A stretch of 64,000 nucleotides of DNA from Myxococcales bacterium (GTDB lineage: Bacteria; Myxococcota_A; Polyangia; Nannocystales; Nannocystaceae): contig JACKDW010000005.1 of assembly GCA_020633295.1 (NCBI GenBank), forward strand, positions 372,001 to 436,000. Direction: 5' to 3'. The notes under the pieces are model-generated. The model was not told the DNA's origin, did not search any database, and was given only the letters and a program-made list of their open reading frames with translations. This document shows, in pieces, positions 11,155 to 20,387 of this stretch (positions are counted from its first letter, which is position 1; each line of letters opens with the position of its first letter). Position numbers and translations under genes: made by a program.

Positions 11155-12353
11155 CACCCGGACCCCGCGCGCCTCGACGCGCCCCGGCGACCCCGAAACC
11201 GCAGCTCGACGCCCGCGGTCACCACGCCGGCGAGCGCCGCCGCGCGATGCACCACGAGCAGCTCGTCGGCCGCCACGTCGCTCTGGACCGCGAAGCCGGG
11301 CCGCCGAAGCGGCAGCGCGCCGCCGACCTCCAACCACAACCCGAACCCGCGGACGAACTCCCACGAGAGCCCGGCCGCCGCGGTGACCGCGACCCACGCC
11401 TGCTGGCTGGTCCGCGAGACCACGAGCTCCTCGCCCGCGCCGCGCAGCACCCCGGCCTCGACCCCGACGACCAGCGGGAGCTCGAGCCGCCGCGTCGCCA
11501 GCGTGTAGCCGCCGCGCGCCCCCACCGTCCACAGCGAGAAGCGCCCGCGCGCCCGCGCGTCGAGCTCGGCCACGCCCGGCCTCGTCAGCCAGTACTCACC
11601 CGTGACCTCGAGTCGCGCTCGTCGGATCCGCGCCCCCACGCGACCGGCGACGCGCGCCCCCACGGACGGCAGCGGGCCCCCGCCGAGGCCCGCGCCGAGC
11701 TGCACGATCGCGACCGGCGGACCGTCGGGCCGGGCGTCGTCGGGCCGGGCGTCGTCGCCCCCGTCCGTCTCGACCGAGCTCGCGCCGCCCCGCGCCGTGC
11801 TGTCCCTCGAGACATTTCGCTCGACGCGCGCCGGGGTCGGCGCGGGCGCGGGCTCCTCGGGCGTCGGCGCGACGGCCTCGTCGGGCGTCGATGATGGCGG
11901 CGCGTCGGGGAGCGCTCGATCAGGCGGCGGTACGTCAACGACCGGCGTCTCGACGTCCGAGCGCACCGGATCGACGGCGTAGGCGATGATCACCGCTACC
12001 GCGTCGACCAGCGCCGCGCAGTCGCGCCCGGTGAGCGCGCGCGTGGTCTCGCCGTCCACCGTGCGCACACGCAGCGTCGCCGCGAAGCCGTCGTCTGTCT
12101 TCTCGACGTCGACGCGCGCGTCCGCGTCGCGCACCTCCGCGCCGGCGCGCACCAGCTCCCCGACGCGCCGTCGCAGCGCCGCGCGCTCGGGACACGCCGC
12201 CGGCGCGCGCCACTCGATCGTCAGGCCGGCCGCCGACGCGTCAGCCTCCGGCTGCGCGCGCGCGGTCACGGGAGCCAGCGCGACGCCGACCACGAGCGCC
12301 GCCAGGCGGCGCGCGCCGCCCCCGATCGCCGCTCGCTGGACCCTCGCAGCCAT
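11154..12353 (-). CDS. Exported probable outer-membrane beta-barrel protein, first gene of the sigma operon
   Basis: 399 aa. A signal peptide (LAALVVGVALAPVTARAQ) precedes a globular domain of about 120 residues, then a Pro/Asp-rich linker (about 125-205). The C-terminal half alternates hydrophobic and polar residues with many Gly/Arg, as in a small outer-membrane barrel (for example RARLEVTGEYWLTRPGV). Its stop overlaps the ECF sigma start. The family is not recognised by name; similar exported proteins precede ECF genes in other myxobacteria. Confidence 0.75.
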   Translation of the reverse strand: MAARVQRAAIGGGARRLAALVVGVALAPVTARAQPEADASAAGLTIEWRAPAACPERAALRRRVGELVRAGAEVRDADARVDVEKTDDGFAATLRVRTVDGETTRALTGRDCAALVDAVAVIIAYAVDPVRSDVETPVVDVPPPDRALPDAPPSSTPDEAVAPTPEEPAPAPTPARVERNVSRDSTARGGASSVETDGGDDARPDDARPDGPPVAIVQLGAGLGGGPLPSVGARVAGRVGARIRRARLEVTGEYWLTRPGVAELDARARGRFSLWTVGARGGYTLATRRLELPLVVGVEAGVLRGAGEELVVSRTSQQAWVAVTAAAGLSWEFVRGFGLWLEVGGALPLRRPGFAVQSDVAADELLVVHRAAALAGVVTAGVELRFRGRRGASRRAGSG

Positions 12354-12554
12354 GTCCGCGTCGATACCACACGCCGCCCAAGCATGAGCGCGCGCGCGAT
12401 CCCCATTCGCCGTCGACGCGCGCGCTCTTACGCGCCGCAGACCACTTCTCGAGGTCTTCAGCCGCGCGGCCCTCCGTGACGCGAAGGTCGCCTAGACTGG
12501 GGAGGAGATGTCGCGCGACGCGGACCGACGGTCCCCGCGCGTCTTGAGCGACAC

Positions 12555-14549
12555 CTACTCACCCGCATCGAGCGCGCGCAGGGCGAGCTGCACGCGGCGC
12601 GCCTGCTCTTGCGCTGGGTCCCGCACCTCGAGCCCGAGATCGACCGCGCGCCGCAGGAGGTTCGAAGCCTCGAGCAGCCGTTGAAACAGCGCCGCGCGCC
12701 GGTCCTCGAGCACACGCAGTCGATCGAGGCCCTCGAGCACCGCGGCCCGGGCCGCGCGCGCCTCGCCGCGCGCCTCGCTGGCCGCGAGCGCCCGGACCAT
12801 CGCGCCCTCGTCGAGCCCCGCGAGCTCGGCGTCGACCTCCCGCAGGCGCATCACGTGATCCTCGATCAACGCGACGAGCGGCTCGACCGGCTCGCTCACC
12901 CGCGCGAGCTCGGCGGCCTCGCTGGAGCCTGACTGTTTGAACATCTGTTCACGGTGATCGACGAGACGCTGCACCTGCAGCGCGAGCTCCCCGAGCTGCT
13001 CGCGCACGTCCTTGGGCGTCTCCGGGTCGAGCGCGGCGGCCAGGCGCGCGACCAGCGGGTCCGAGGCGGGCAAGGCCGCCGGCGCCGCGCGCAGCGACAA
13101 GAACGGCGGCTTGCGCGAGTGATTCCTGGCCTTGTTGAGCCGCGTCGCGGTGAAGCCGACCGCGAGCGCCCCGAACACGACGAGCGCGAGGACCAGCATC
13201 GCCAGGGGCGCCCCCGTCGCCAGCAGCCCGATGACGACCGCCGAGAACAGCCCGATCACGGTCGCCACGCCGAGCTTGAACTTGCGCGTCAGCCCCGTCT
13301 GACGCGTGTCCACGCGCTTCACCTGGAACTCGAGCTCGCGCATACGCAGGACGAGCTGCTCCGCCGTCTCCTCGCTCAGGTCGTTGAACAGGCGCAGCGG
13401 CAGCGCGCGCCGGCGGCTCTGCTCCTCCTTCGAATACATGCGCGCGTCGCCGATGATCAGGTTGAGCGCCGGCACCGGGCCGTCGCTCACCGCCTCGAGG
13501 AAGCCGCGCAGGCGACCCATGTACGCGGCGTCCTCGGTCGCCTTCACGAGGTTGATCCCGAAGTGCCCCTCGCCCGCGCGCGCGCGCGGGAACACCACCG
13601 CCTGCTTGCCGCACGACAGGCACAGGCGCTGGCCGACGCGCAGCGCGGCGCCGCAGCTCTGGCAGCGCGTGCGCGCCAGCGATCGCTCGCCGCCGGCGCG
13701 CTCACCCGCGAGCGCCTCCGCGAGCTCGCGCGCGCTCTCGGGTCGACCCTCTGGATCCGCCGAGAGGCAGCGCGCGATGATTCGGGACAGGTCCTCTGGA
13801 ACATCTCCTCGCAGGCGCGACACGGGCGGCGCCTCGGCGTCCGCGCGCAGCAGCGCCGGCCCGTCGCCGAAGGGCAGCTCGGCCGTCAGCGCCTGGAACA
13901 GCAGCACGCCGAGCCCGAACACGTCCGAGCGCGGGTCGAGGGCCGTGCGCAGCAGCTGCTCGGGCGAGGCGTAGGCCGAGCCCTCGAGGATCAGGCTCGC
14001 GGCGGTCCGCGAGGACAGGATGTCGACGCGCGCGAGCCCGACGTCAGTGAGCACAGGTCCGCGCGCGGCGTCCTCCGGCAGCACCACGTGCCGCGGGTGC
14101 AGGTCGCGGATCACGACCCCGGCCTCGTGCACGCGCTGCACGACCGCCGCCAGCGCGCCCATGATCTCCGCGACCTCATCGATCGGCGCGGGCGCGCGGC
14201 GCTCGAGCCAGCTCGCGAGCGTCTCGCCGCGCGGATCCTCGCGCAGGCGCCAGGGCGCCGGCGCCTCCGGATCGCGCGGGTCCGGCTGCGGACCCGACGC
14301 GAGGATCCGCGCGAGCCCGCCGTCGAGCTCGCGACCCAGCGCCGCGAGCCGCTCCACGTCGTGGACGTAGCGGCGCCGGAGCGACTCGTCGCGCGCCAGC
14401 TCCGGCAGCAGGCTGCCGAGCACCGCGCGCGCGCCGTCGGGCAGGCGCGCGCGCCAGCGCTGCTCGGAGCCCACGCGCTCCGGTCCCTCCCCGATCGTCG
14501 CGCCGGGGACCTGGTCCGCGATCCTCGGCGCCTGCTGCCGCTGCGTCAC
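12555..14549 (-). CDS. Ser/Thr pseudokinase with zinc ribbon, two TM helices and coiled coil
   Basis: 664 aa, GTG start overlapping the upstream kinase stop (GTGA). The fold is kinase-like but the active site is eroded. The VAIK lysine position reads RAVLGSL, the catalytic loop is IRDLHPRHVV (Asp149 kept, Lys and Asn both His), DFG is DVG, and APE is SPE. A zinc ribbon CQSCG...CLSCG follows. Then come a globular domain, two membrane helices (about 405-455) and a long coiled coil. The architecture matches the neighbouring active kinase, so this looks like a duplicated partner that lost catalysis. A regulatory role is inferred. Confidence 0.85.
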   Translation of the reverse strand: MTQRQQAPRIADQVPGATIGEGPERVGSEQRWRARLPDGARAVLGSLLPELARDESLRRRYVHDVERLAALGRELDGGLARILASGPQPDPRDPEAPAPWRLREDPRGETLASWLERRAPAPIDEVAEIMGALAAVVQRVHEAGVVIRDLHPRHVVLPEDAARGPVLTDVGLARVDILSSRTAASLILEGSAYASPEQLLRTALDPRSDVFGLGVLLFQALTAELPFGDGPALLRADAEAPPVSRLRGDVPEDLSRIIARCLSADPEGRPESARELAEALAGERAGGERSLARTRCQSCGAALRVGQRLCLSCGKQAVVFPRARAGEGHFGINLVKATEDAAYMGRLRGFLEAVSDGPVPALNLIIGDARMYSKEEQSRRRALPLRLFNDLSEETAEQLVLRMRELEFQVKRVDTRQTGLTRKFKLGVATVIGLFSAVVIGLLATGAPLAMLVLALVVFGALAVGFTATRLNKARNHSRKPPFLSLRAAPAALPASDPLVARLAAALDPETPKDVREQLGELALQVQRLVDHREQMFKQSGSSEAAELARVSEPVEPLVALIEDHVMRLREVDAELAGLDEGAMVRALAASEARGEARAARAAVLEGLDRLRVLEDRRAALFQRLLEASNLLRRAVDLGLEVRDPAQEQARRVQLALRALDAGE

Positions 14550-16396
14550 GCGCCCTCCACCTCTCGCTTGATCTCCTCGAGCGCCTCCACGCGCACGCGC
14601 AGATCCTCCAGCGGATCCTCGAGCCGCGTGGCCGCGCCCCGATCGACCCCCGCGCGCGCCGACGCGATCCGGGCCTGGAACGCGTCGAGCGTCGCGGTCA
14701 GGTCGAGCAGGCGCGCCGCCCAGCGGTCGCGCTCGTGCAGCATCGCGCGCTCCTCGGCCGACGGCTCCCGCAGGTCGCGACGCTGCAGCGTCTTGTCGAG
14801 CTCGGCGAGGCGCCCGGCGGCGACCGTCGCGAGGTCGACCGCGCTCGCCAGCTCGGCCGCGGTCTCGGGATCATCGGCGGTCCGCGACAGCGTCAGCGCG
14901 CGGCTGACCGCCGCCCGCAGGCCGTGTCGATGCCGCGGCGCGTCGATCGCCGGGAGCGCGCGCTCGACCCTGCGCACCGCCTCGCCGAGCGCCGGCGGCA
15001 GCGCGGCCTCGGAGGCCGGCAGCGCCGTGGTCTTGCGCCGCGCCGCCTGCCAGGCGACCCCGACCGACATCACCACCAAGATCAGCGGCACCGAGAACAG
15101 GATCCACGCCGACTGCGCGAACACGCCCGACATCGCCGCGAGGATCGCCGCGGTGCGCCCCGCCATCGTCGTCGCCTTCTTGCGCATCGGCTTCGACTTC
15201 AGCGGGCCGCCCTCGACGACTTCGAACTCGAGGTGCAGCCGCTTCAGCGACGCGCCCACGGCCTCCGCGCTCGCCCGCGACACGCGGGTCGCCAGCGTGA
15301 ACGGCACGCGGGGGATCGTCTCGCCCAGGGCGCCGGGCGCCATCCGCAGGCCCGGGTTGCGCGTGATCCAGTCGACCAGGCGCTCGCGCAGGTTCGAGTC
15401 GAGCTTGTCGCCCGGGCTCCCGGGGCCGGTCACGAGCAGCGTGCACGGCCCCGGCTCGATCCGCGCCGTCACCAGCCCGCAATTCATACACGCGCCGATC
15501 TCGAGGATCAGCGGGTGCCCACAGCCCGCGCACGCGGCCCCGCCGTCGCGCGACGGCAGCGCGAGCGCCCGCGTCTCCGCCTCGCCCGCGGCGATCCGCG
15601 ACAGCGTCATCGCCACCGTCGCCGCCGCCTGCGGGCGATCAGCGGGCGACTTCGCGAGCAGGCTCTCGATCAGCGCGCGCAGCCCGTCGGAGAAGTCCTT
15701 GGGGACAGGCGGGATCTCGGCCTCGCGGTGCTGCTGCAGCACGCCGAAGGGCGTCGCCGCCGTGTACGGCGGGCGCCCCGTCGTCATCTCGAACAGGATG
15801 CAGCCCAGCGCGTACAGATCACTGCGCGGGTCCACGGCCAGCGGGTCGAGGCTCTCCGGCGCCATGTAGTCCGGCGTGCCGAGGATCGTCATCGCCGTGC
15901 GGTCGACCCCCGCGAAGCTCGTCGCGCGCGCCATGCCGAAGTCCGCGATCTTCGGCACCTCCCCCGCCGCCGCGATCAGCACGTTCGCCGGCTTGAGGTC
16001 GCGGTGGATGATGCCGGCCGCGTGCGCGTGCGAGAGCCCGGCGGCGACGCCCTGGCCGAGCGCCGCGATCCGGCGCTCCGCCAGCGGCGCCTCCCGAGCG
16101 ATCAGCTGCTCGAGCGTCGCGCCCTCCACCAGCTCCATCAGCAGCACGCGCCGCCCGTCGATCTCGCGCACCCCGTGCAGCTGGACCAGGTTCTCGTGCT
16201 CGAGCCCCGCGAGCAGCTCCGCCTCCTGCACGAAGCGCGTCACCGCGGCGGCGTCCTGGCCGTGCGAGGCGTGCAGCGCCTTGCCGGCGAACTCGCGCCC
16301 CTCGCGGTCGCGCACGCGCACCACCGTCGCCACGGCGCCCTGGCCGAGCACCTCGCCGAGTTGATATTCGCGCGCGCCTGGCTCGGCCCCGGCCAT
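14546..16396 (-). CDS. Membrane Ser/Thr protein kinase (active-site intact) with zinc ribbon
   Basis: 616 aa. Kinase domain about 11-275: glycine loop GQGAVATV, Lys39, Glu60, HRDLKPAN (Asp133, Asn138), DFG Asp152, APE, and DLYALG. A zinc ribbon has Cys289/292 and Cys303/306. A domain of about 85 residues precedes two membrane helices (about 410-460) and a charged coiled coil to the end. It is a Hanks-type bacterial kinase, likely cytoplasmic kinase domain with a membrane anchor. It is coupled to the pseudokinase downstream, so the two proteins are probably made together. Confidence 0.95.
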   Translation of the reverse strand: MAGAEPGAREYQLGEVLGQGAVATVVRVRDREGREFAGKALHASHGQDAAAVTRFVQEAELLAGLEHENLVQLHGVREIDGRRVLLMELVEGATLEQLIAREAPLAERRIAALGQGVAAGLSHAHAAGIIHRDLKPANVLIAAAGEVPKIADFGMARATSFAGVDRTAMTILGTPDYMAPESLDPLAVDPRSDLYALGCILFEMTTGRPPYTAATPFGVLQQHREAEIPPVPKDFSDGLRALIESLLAKSPADRPQAAATVAMTLSRIAAGEAETRALALPSRDGGAACAGCGHPLILEIGACMNCGLVTARIEPGPCTLLVTGPGSPGDKLDSNLRERLVDWITRNPGLRMAPGALGETIPRVPFTLATRVSRASAEAVGASLKRLHLEFEVVEGGPLKSKPMRKKATTMAGRTAAILAAMSGVFAQSAWILFSVPLILVVMSVGVAWQAARRKTTALPASEAALPPALGEAVRRVERALPAIDAPRHRHGLRAAVSRALTLSRTADDPETAAELASAVDLATVAAGRLAELDKTLQRRDLREPSAEERAMLHERDRWAARLLDLTATLDAFQARIASARAGVDRGAATRLEDPLEDLRVRVEALEEIKREVEGA

Positions 16397-16448
16397 GTTC
16401 GCGGATCACATTAACACGCCGACGCCTCGAGCTGTCAGCGCGACCGCG

Positions 16449-17066
16449 TCAGCCCGCCTGCGGATCCTTCGCGTCCATCTTCTGGAGCTGCTTGTTCAGA
16501 TCGTCGCGCAGCTTGCTCTCCGGGATCCCCATGCGCTTGGCCGCGTCCGCCAGGCTGTACGTCAGGTTGCCCACGCGCAGGCGCGCCTTCGGGGACAGCT
16601 GCAGCACGCCGTCCTTGGTCACGGGCGTGTCCTCGACGCCGATGTAGACATCCCGCTGCGTCAGCCCCGGGAACGCCTCGAGCGCGCGCTCGAGGGTCGC
16701 GTTGTCGCGCTTCGACATCTCTTGCTTCGAGATCTTCGAGGTGTCGACGACGACGCCGGCCTCGAGCTTGTCCTTGGTTCGCACCGCGCGCGACGCCCGA
16801 ATCGCCTTGCGCGACTCGCCCTTGAGCAGCGGCGCCTTGCGGTGGAAGCCGCGGACCTCCATGGCGCCCTCGCCCTCGTCCTTCGCGGGCTGCCACTGCA
16901 GCCCGCGCGTGTCGGCGCTCTCCTCGGGCGACGCCTCGGCGACCGCGGCCTCGCCCTCGGGCTCATACCAGTCGGGCAGCGCCGTCGCCTGCGTCCAGAA
17001 GTAGAGGACGACGCCGGCGGCGATCAGGAGGAGCACGAGCAGCGCGAGCAGCAGCTTCTTCAGCAT
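16449..17066 (-). CDS. Hypothetical single-pass membrane-anchored protein
   Basis: 205 aa. A strong N-terminal helix (LLLALLVLLLIAAGVVLYFW) without a lipobox or clear cleavage site suggests an anchor with the rest in the periplasm. The body is charged and helical and ends in KLRDDLNKQLQKMDAKD. I do not recognise the family. It sits 50 bp downstream of the kinase pair on the same strand, so it is transcribed first if the three share a transcript. Confidence 0.75.
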   Translation of the reverse strand: MLKKLLLALLVLLLIAAGVVLYFWTQATALPDWYEPEGEAAVAEASPEESADTRGLQWQPAKDEGEGAMEVRGFHRKAPLLKGESRKAIRASRAVRTKDKLEAGVVVDTSKISKQEMSKRDNATLERALEAFPGLTQRDVYIGVEDTPVTKDGVLQLSPKARLRVGNLTYSLADAAKRMGIPESKLRDDLNKQLQKMDAKDPQAG

Positions 17067-17315
17067 GGTCCGCGATCGTACCGCCTCCGCGCGGCGTCCG
17101 CGACGGACCTGCGCGACCGCCTGCGCACCCGCTGACGATTGTCGAGCTCCGCGCCCGCGTGTATGCTCAGCGCCGCCCTCCGGCCGAATTCGCGCCGCGT
17201 GGGCTGATTCTTGAAGAGTCGGCCGCGAGGCCGCGCGGCGCGAGGCGAGCCCGTCCCCGCGTCACGTCCTCAGCCCACGGTCACCGCCACGGCTCCAACC
17301 AACCGCAGAGGTCCA

Positions 17316-17774
17316 GTGCCAAAGTTCATCGGGGATTACAAGGAAACCTTCGTCGTCGACGTGCCCATCGCCAAGGCCAAGGAGCACTTCGCCAACCCCG
17401 AGACCATCGCCACGCACCACGGCGATCTGAAGCGCTGGGACAAGCAGGGCGACGACACCATCCACTACGTGCTCGTGCCCAAGTCGGAGAAGGGCGTGAC
17501 CTTCAACGGCGAGTACACCGCCAAGTACGAGTTCACCGACGACAGCACCTACGCGTGGCGCACCGTCAAGACCGACAACCTGTGGTCCAGCGGGAGCACC
17601 AAGTTCGAAGCCGTCGGCGACGCGCGCACGCGCATCACCTGGACGCAGCACATGGAGTGCGAGATGCAGGTCAACCGCTTCCTCGCGGCGGTCATCAAGG
17701 GCATCGTCTCGCGCGAGATCTCCAAGGGCGGCAAGGAGTTCCTCAGCCGCATGCGCGACGCGCTGCCGCGCTGA
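17316..17774 (+). CDS. SRPBCC (START-like) superfamily protein
   Basis: 152 aa from GTG 17316, with an AGAGG ribosome-binding site 4 bases upstream. This start gives (M)PKFIGDYKETFVVDVP, the usual first strand of the fold; longer in-frame extensions are low-complexity. The pattern of an initial strand, short helices (AKAKEHFANP), a sheet (ITWTQHMECEMQV) and a long C-terminal helix is typical of SRPBCC hydrophobic-ligand-binding proteins. Ligand is unknown. It is followed 20 bp later by a methyltransferase on the same strand. Confidence 0.8.
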   Translation: MPKFIGDYKETFVVDVPIAKAKEHFANPETIATHHGDLKRWDKQGDDTIHYVLVPKSEKGVTFNGEYTAKYEFTDDSTYAWRTVKTDNLWSSGSTKFEAVGDARTRITWTQHMECEMQVNRFLAAVIKGIVSREISKGGKEFLSRMRDALPR

Positions 17775-17789
17775 CTTAACCTCGCCCTC

Positions 17790-17801
17790 GGGACATGTCC
17801 C
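17790..17801. promoter_or_regulatory. 12-bp palindrome GGGACATGTCCC containing the methyltransferase start codon
   Basis: The start ATG (17795) is at the centre of this perfect palindrome. As RNA it could fold weakly over the start codon; as DNA it could be a protein site. No evidence of either beyond symmetry. Confidence 0.35.
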
Positions 17802-18400
17802 ATCAAGACAGGGAGCGCTGGAACGCGCGCTACCGCGCCGGCAGCCACGTCGCGCGCGCGCCGAGCGAGCTGCTGCGCGAGTGCGCGACGCTGCTGCCGA
17901 GCCGCGGTCACGCGCTCGACGTCGCCGGCGGCGCCGGCCACAACGCGCTGTGGCTGGCCGCGCGCGGCCTCGAGAGCACGCTCGTCGACATCTCTGACGT
18001 CGCGCTGGAGTTCGCGCGGGAGCGCGCCCGCGCCGGCGGCCTGACGCTGCGCGCGCTCGAGCTCGACCTCGAGCGCGCGCCGCTGCCCGCGAGCGCCGCC
18101 CCGAGCGGCCGCTACTCGCTCATCGTCTGCCTGCACTACCTCCAGCGCGCGCTGTTCCCCGCGATGATCGAGGCGCTCGCGCCCGGCGGGCTGCTGCTGT
18201 TCGCGCAGCCAACCGTGACCAACCTCGAGCGCAACACCCGACCGAGCCGTCGCTTCCTGATCGAGCGCGAGGAGCTGCGCGAGCTCGCCGGCCTCTCGCG
18301 CGGCCTGCTCGAGGTCGTGCGCTACGAGGAGGCCTGGACCGAGCGCGGCACCCACGAGGCGCAGCTCCTCGCGCGCCGCCCGACCGCGCCCTCCTCCTAG
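17795..18400 (+). CDS. SAM-dependent methyltransferase, TehB-like class I
   Basis: 201 aa. The N-terminus DRERWNARYRAG and motif I LDVAGGAGHNALWLA are typical of the TehB/thiopurine-like branch. STLVDISDVALEFA fits motif II and LIVCLHYLQR motif IV. Substrate unknown. The ATG lies inside a perfect GGGACATGTCCC palindrome. It probably shares a transcript with the SRPBCC gene upstream. Confidence 0.88.
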   Translation: MSHQDRERWNARYRAGSHVARAPSELLRECATLLPSRGHALDVAGGAGHNALWLAARGLESTLVDISDVALEFARERARAGGLTLRALELDLERAPLPASAAPSGRYSLIVCLHYLQRALFPAMIEALAPGGLLLFAQPTVTNLERNTRPSRRFLIEREELRELAGLSRGLLEVVRYEEAWTERGTHEAQLLARRPTAPSS

Positions 18401-18479
18401 CCGAGCCTAGCGACACGCGCGGGCGCCGTCACTCGCCGACCGGTCCGCGCCGAGCTCTCGGACTCCACGCCCGCCACGT

Positions 18480-18790
18480 CGGCCAGCTCCCACGGCGCGC
18501 GGCGACAGTCCGCACATGCTCGATCGACCAGGATTGATCTCGGGCAGCAGCAGCGGGCTCCCCGGATCGATCGCGCGCAGCCGCGTCTCGCACAGCGCCA
18601 ACGCCTCGAGCTCGGCCACGCCCGCGCCCGGCTGGAGGCACCGCTCGTAGGCGACGCGCGCCCGCTGAGCAGCGTGGCCACCCGCGCCGGCGGCGGCGCG
18701 TGACGCTCCGCCTCGAACGCGAGCTGTCCCACGAGCCATTCGCGCAGCACCCCCCCGACGCGCGCGCGACGGACACCGACGGCGTCTCCA
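18480..18790 (-). pseudogene. Remnant of an unrecognised protein gene with a frameshift
   Basis: Two adjoining minus-strand frames read like one protein split by a single-base shift near 18665. Frame one gives LREWLVGQLAFEAERHAPPP and ARVATLLSGR; the next gives ARVAYERCLQPGAGVAELEA, then LALCETRLRAIDPGSPLLLP. Composition differs from the Arg/Ala noise of non-coding frames here. No start or full domain is visible, and I do not recognise the family. It lies between the methyltransferase and the response regulator. Confidence 0.35.
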
Positions 18791-18857
18791 GCGGCGCCAA
18801 CGCGACGGTCGGGCGAAGGTTCCCGACCTCGAGACGCCGACCGCGAACCAGCGCTCC

Positions 18858-19223
18858 TCAGCCGAGCAGCTCTCGGAGCACCGTGAGCACCTGATGCTTC
18901 CGGATCGGCTTGGCGAAATAGCGCACCCCGAGCTCCTTCGCGGCCCACCGCCCCTCGTCGAGGAAGCTCGTGACCACGACGACCGGCGTGTTCGTGTTCG
19001 GGCCCTCCCGCGCGCGCAGGCTGTGAACCATGGCGACGCCATCCATCTCCGGCATCATGAGATCCGAGAAGATCACGTCGTACGCGCGCTCGCGCGCCTT
19101 CTCGAGCCCCGCGCGGCCGTTCATCGCCGCGTCGACGGTCACGACCCCGGCGCGCGCGAGGATTCGCCGGAAGATATCGATGAGCGCGGGCTCATCCTCG
19201 ACGATCAGCACGCGCGCGCTCAT
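18858..19223 (-). CDS. Single-domain CheY-like response regulator
   Basis: 121 aa from ATG 19223, overlapping the sensor stop as ATGA. The receiver residues are all present: VEDE acidic pair, phospho-acceptor Asp in IFSDLMMPEMDG, VVTSF and the KPI lysine. There is no output domain, so it signals by protein contact or phosphotransfer. Coupled to the PAS sensor upstream. Confidence 0.93.
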   Translation of the reverse strand: MSARVLIVEDEPALIDIFRRILARAGVVTVDAAMNGRAGLEKARERAYDVIFSDLMMPEMDGVAMVHSLRAREGPNTNTPVVVVTSFLDEGRWAAKELGVRYFAKPIRKHQVLTVLRELLG

Positions 19224-20143
19224 GACGCTATCCCCGCGCGTCGACCCACGGACGCGCGCGGCAAGCGGAGCATGAGTCCTGACTCGACGCCACGCGCGAT
19301 GACCGTCAACGATCCGCCGTTGTCCGCCGCGAGACCCCGCACGACGCCAAGCTCCGCGCCCTCCATCACCAGCGCGCCGTGGGCCGCGACCACGCGCAGC
19401 TCCGTGAACCCGCCCGTCGCGCTCATCCGCAGCTCGATCCACGGGGATGGCGAGCCCAGGACCGCGTCGCGCACCGCGTTGAGGATCGAGATCAACAGCT
19501 GCACGATCTGCGTCGCGCGACAGCGCACATCCACGCCTGGGGCGCGGTTGATCAGCCGCAACGCGATCCCGCGGCCGCGCAAGCTCTCGCCGCACAGCCT
19601 CAGCGCGTCCTTGATCAGCGTCGACAAGGTGACCGCGACCGGCTCATCGCGCACGGCGTCCCGCGCGAGCGCGCGGACGTCGTCGACGATCTTCGAGATC
19701 CCGGCCACACGCGAGTCGATGCGCGTATCCAGCCGGTGCTCTCCGGACTCGACCCGCGCTCGCTCCTCGCGCCGCAGCGCGGTGATATCGCGAAACGCGC
19801 CGACCAGCAGGCGCCGCCCGGAGCGATCCACGATCACCGACTTCTTGGTCGAGATCGTGCGGGTCACGCCGTGCTGATCCGTAAGGCGCTCCTCGTTGAC
19901 ATCGTCCTGCCCGGAGCGAAACACGTGGTCATCGCGCTGCCAGAAGACGTCCGCCTCGTGGCGCGGGAAGAAGTCGTAGTCGCTCTTCCCGAGCAGCGCG
20001 TCGCGCGGGTGACCGAGGAACTCACAGAACGCGCTGTTCAGCTCGACCCACGTATGCGCCTCATCCTTGACGAAGATGGGATCCGCGACGCTATCGATGA
20101 TGCTCCGCAGGAGCTGCATCTGGGGCGTGTGCACGAGCTGCAT
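19220..20143 (-). CDS. PAS-domain sensor protein with degenerate histidine-kinase core
   Basis: 307 aa. A PAS domain (about 10-130; DPIFVKDEAHTWVELNSAFC and a PAC-like GAFRDIT end) is followed by a helical linker and an ATPase-like region. The expected kinase motifs are weak: no clear SHELRTPL H box, an N-box-like ISILNAVRDAVL, and no DxGxG or GxGLGL. It may be inactive or work as a scaffold or phosphatase for its coupled receiver. It is the first protein-coding gene downstream of the tRNA-like array on the same strand. Confidence 0.8.
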   Translation of the reverse strand: MQLVHTPQMQLLRSIIDSVADPIFVKDEAHTWVELNSAFCEFLGHPRDALLGKSDYDFFPRHEADVFWQRDDHVFRSGQDDVNEERLTDQHGVTRTISTKKSVIVDRSGRRLLVGAFRDITALRREERARVESGEHRLDTRIDSRVAGISKIVDDVRALARDAVRDEPVAVTLSTLIKDALRLCGESLRGRGIALRLINRAPGVDVRCRATQIVQLLISILNAVRDAVLGSPSPWIELRMSATGGFTELRVVAAHGALVMEGAELGVVRGLAADNGGSLTVIARGVESGLMLRLPRASVGRRAGIAS

Positions 20144-20387
20144 GAAAATCCCGCGCGAAGCTGCGCGGCAATTTCAAGTATAGAGATGAGGCGGTGAAAA
20201 CCCCCGCGCACTCCCTGCGTAAATCGCTCTACGCAAAACTTGCGAAGCGCCCCAGCGCCTCCGCGTGCGCGACCGAAGGGACTTTTTCCCCACGGCGCAC
20301 GTCATGCGCGTCGCTGCAGAAACACCTGTCTAAAAGGACATACAAGAATCGCGCTCGCGGCGTCAGCGTAGCTCAGCGACGACAAGT
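20144..20387. other. Gap between PAS sensor gene and tRNA-like array
   Basis: About 244 bp, less GC-rich than average. It holds an inverted repeat TGCGTA...TACGCA (20216-20235) and the motif TGTCTAAAAGGACA (20327-20340). I see no gene. It could contain the 3' end of the array transcript and the promoter of the sensor gene. Confidence 0.4.
20327..20340. promoter_or_regulatory. TGTC-N6-GACA inverted repeat
   Basis: TGTCTAAAAGGACA, an imperfect palindrome 48 bp beyond the last tRNA-like unit in the array's own direction. A near copy occurs at 53496. It could be an operator or a weak hairpin; no T-run follows on the minus strand. Confidence 0.35.

Noticed and set aside
12954..15869. Very long plus-strand open frame across the two kinase genes
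   Set aside because: Low-complexity antisense shadow with no domain; the minus-strand kinases are unambiguous.
17211..17315. Longer N-terminus for the SRPBCC protein from TTG 17211
   Set aside because: The added 35 residues are basic, low-complexity and lie before a good ribosome-binding site at GTG 17316.
20361..20385. Plus-strand GTAGCTCAGC resembling a tRNA D arm
   Set aside because: No matching anticodon or T arm follows on the plus strand.
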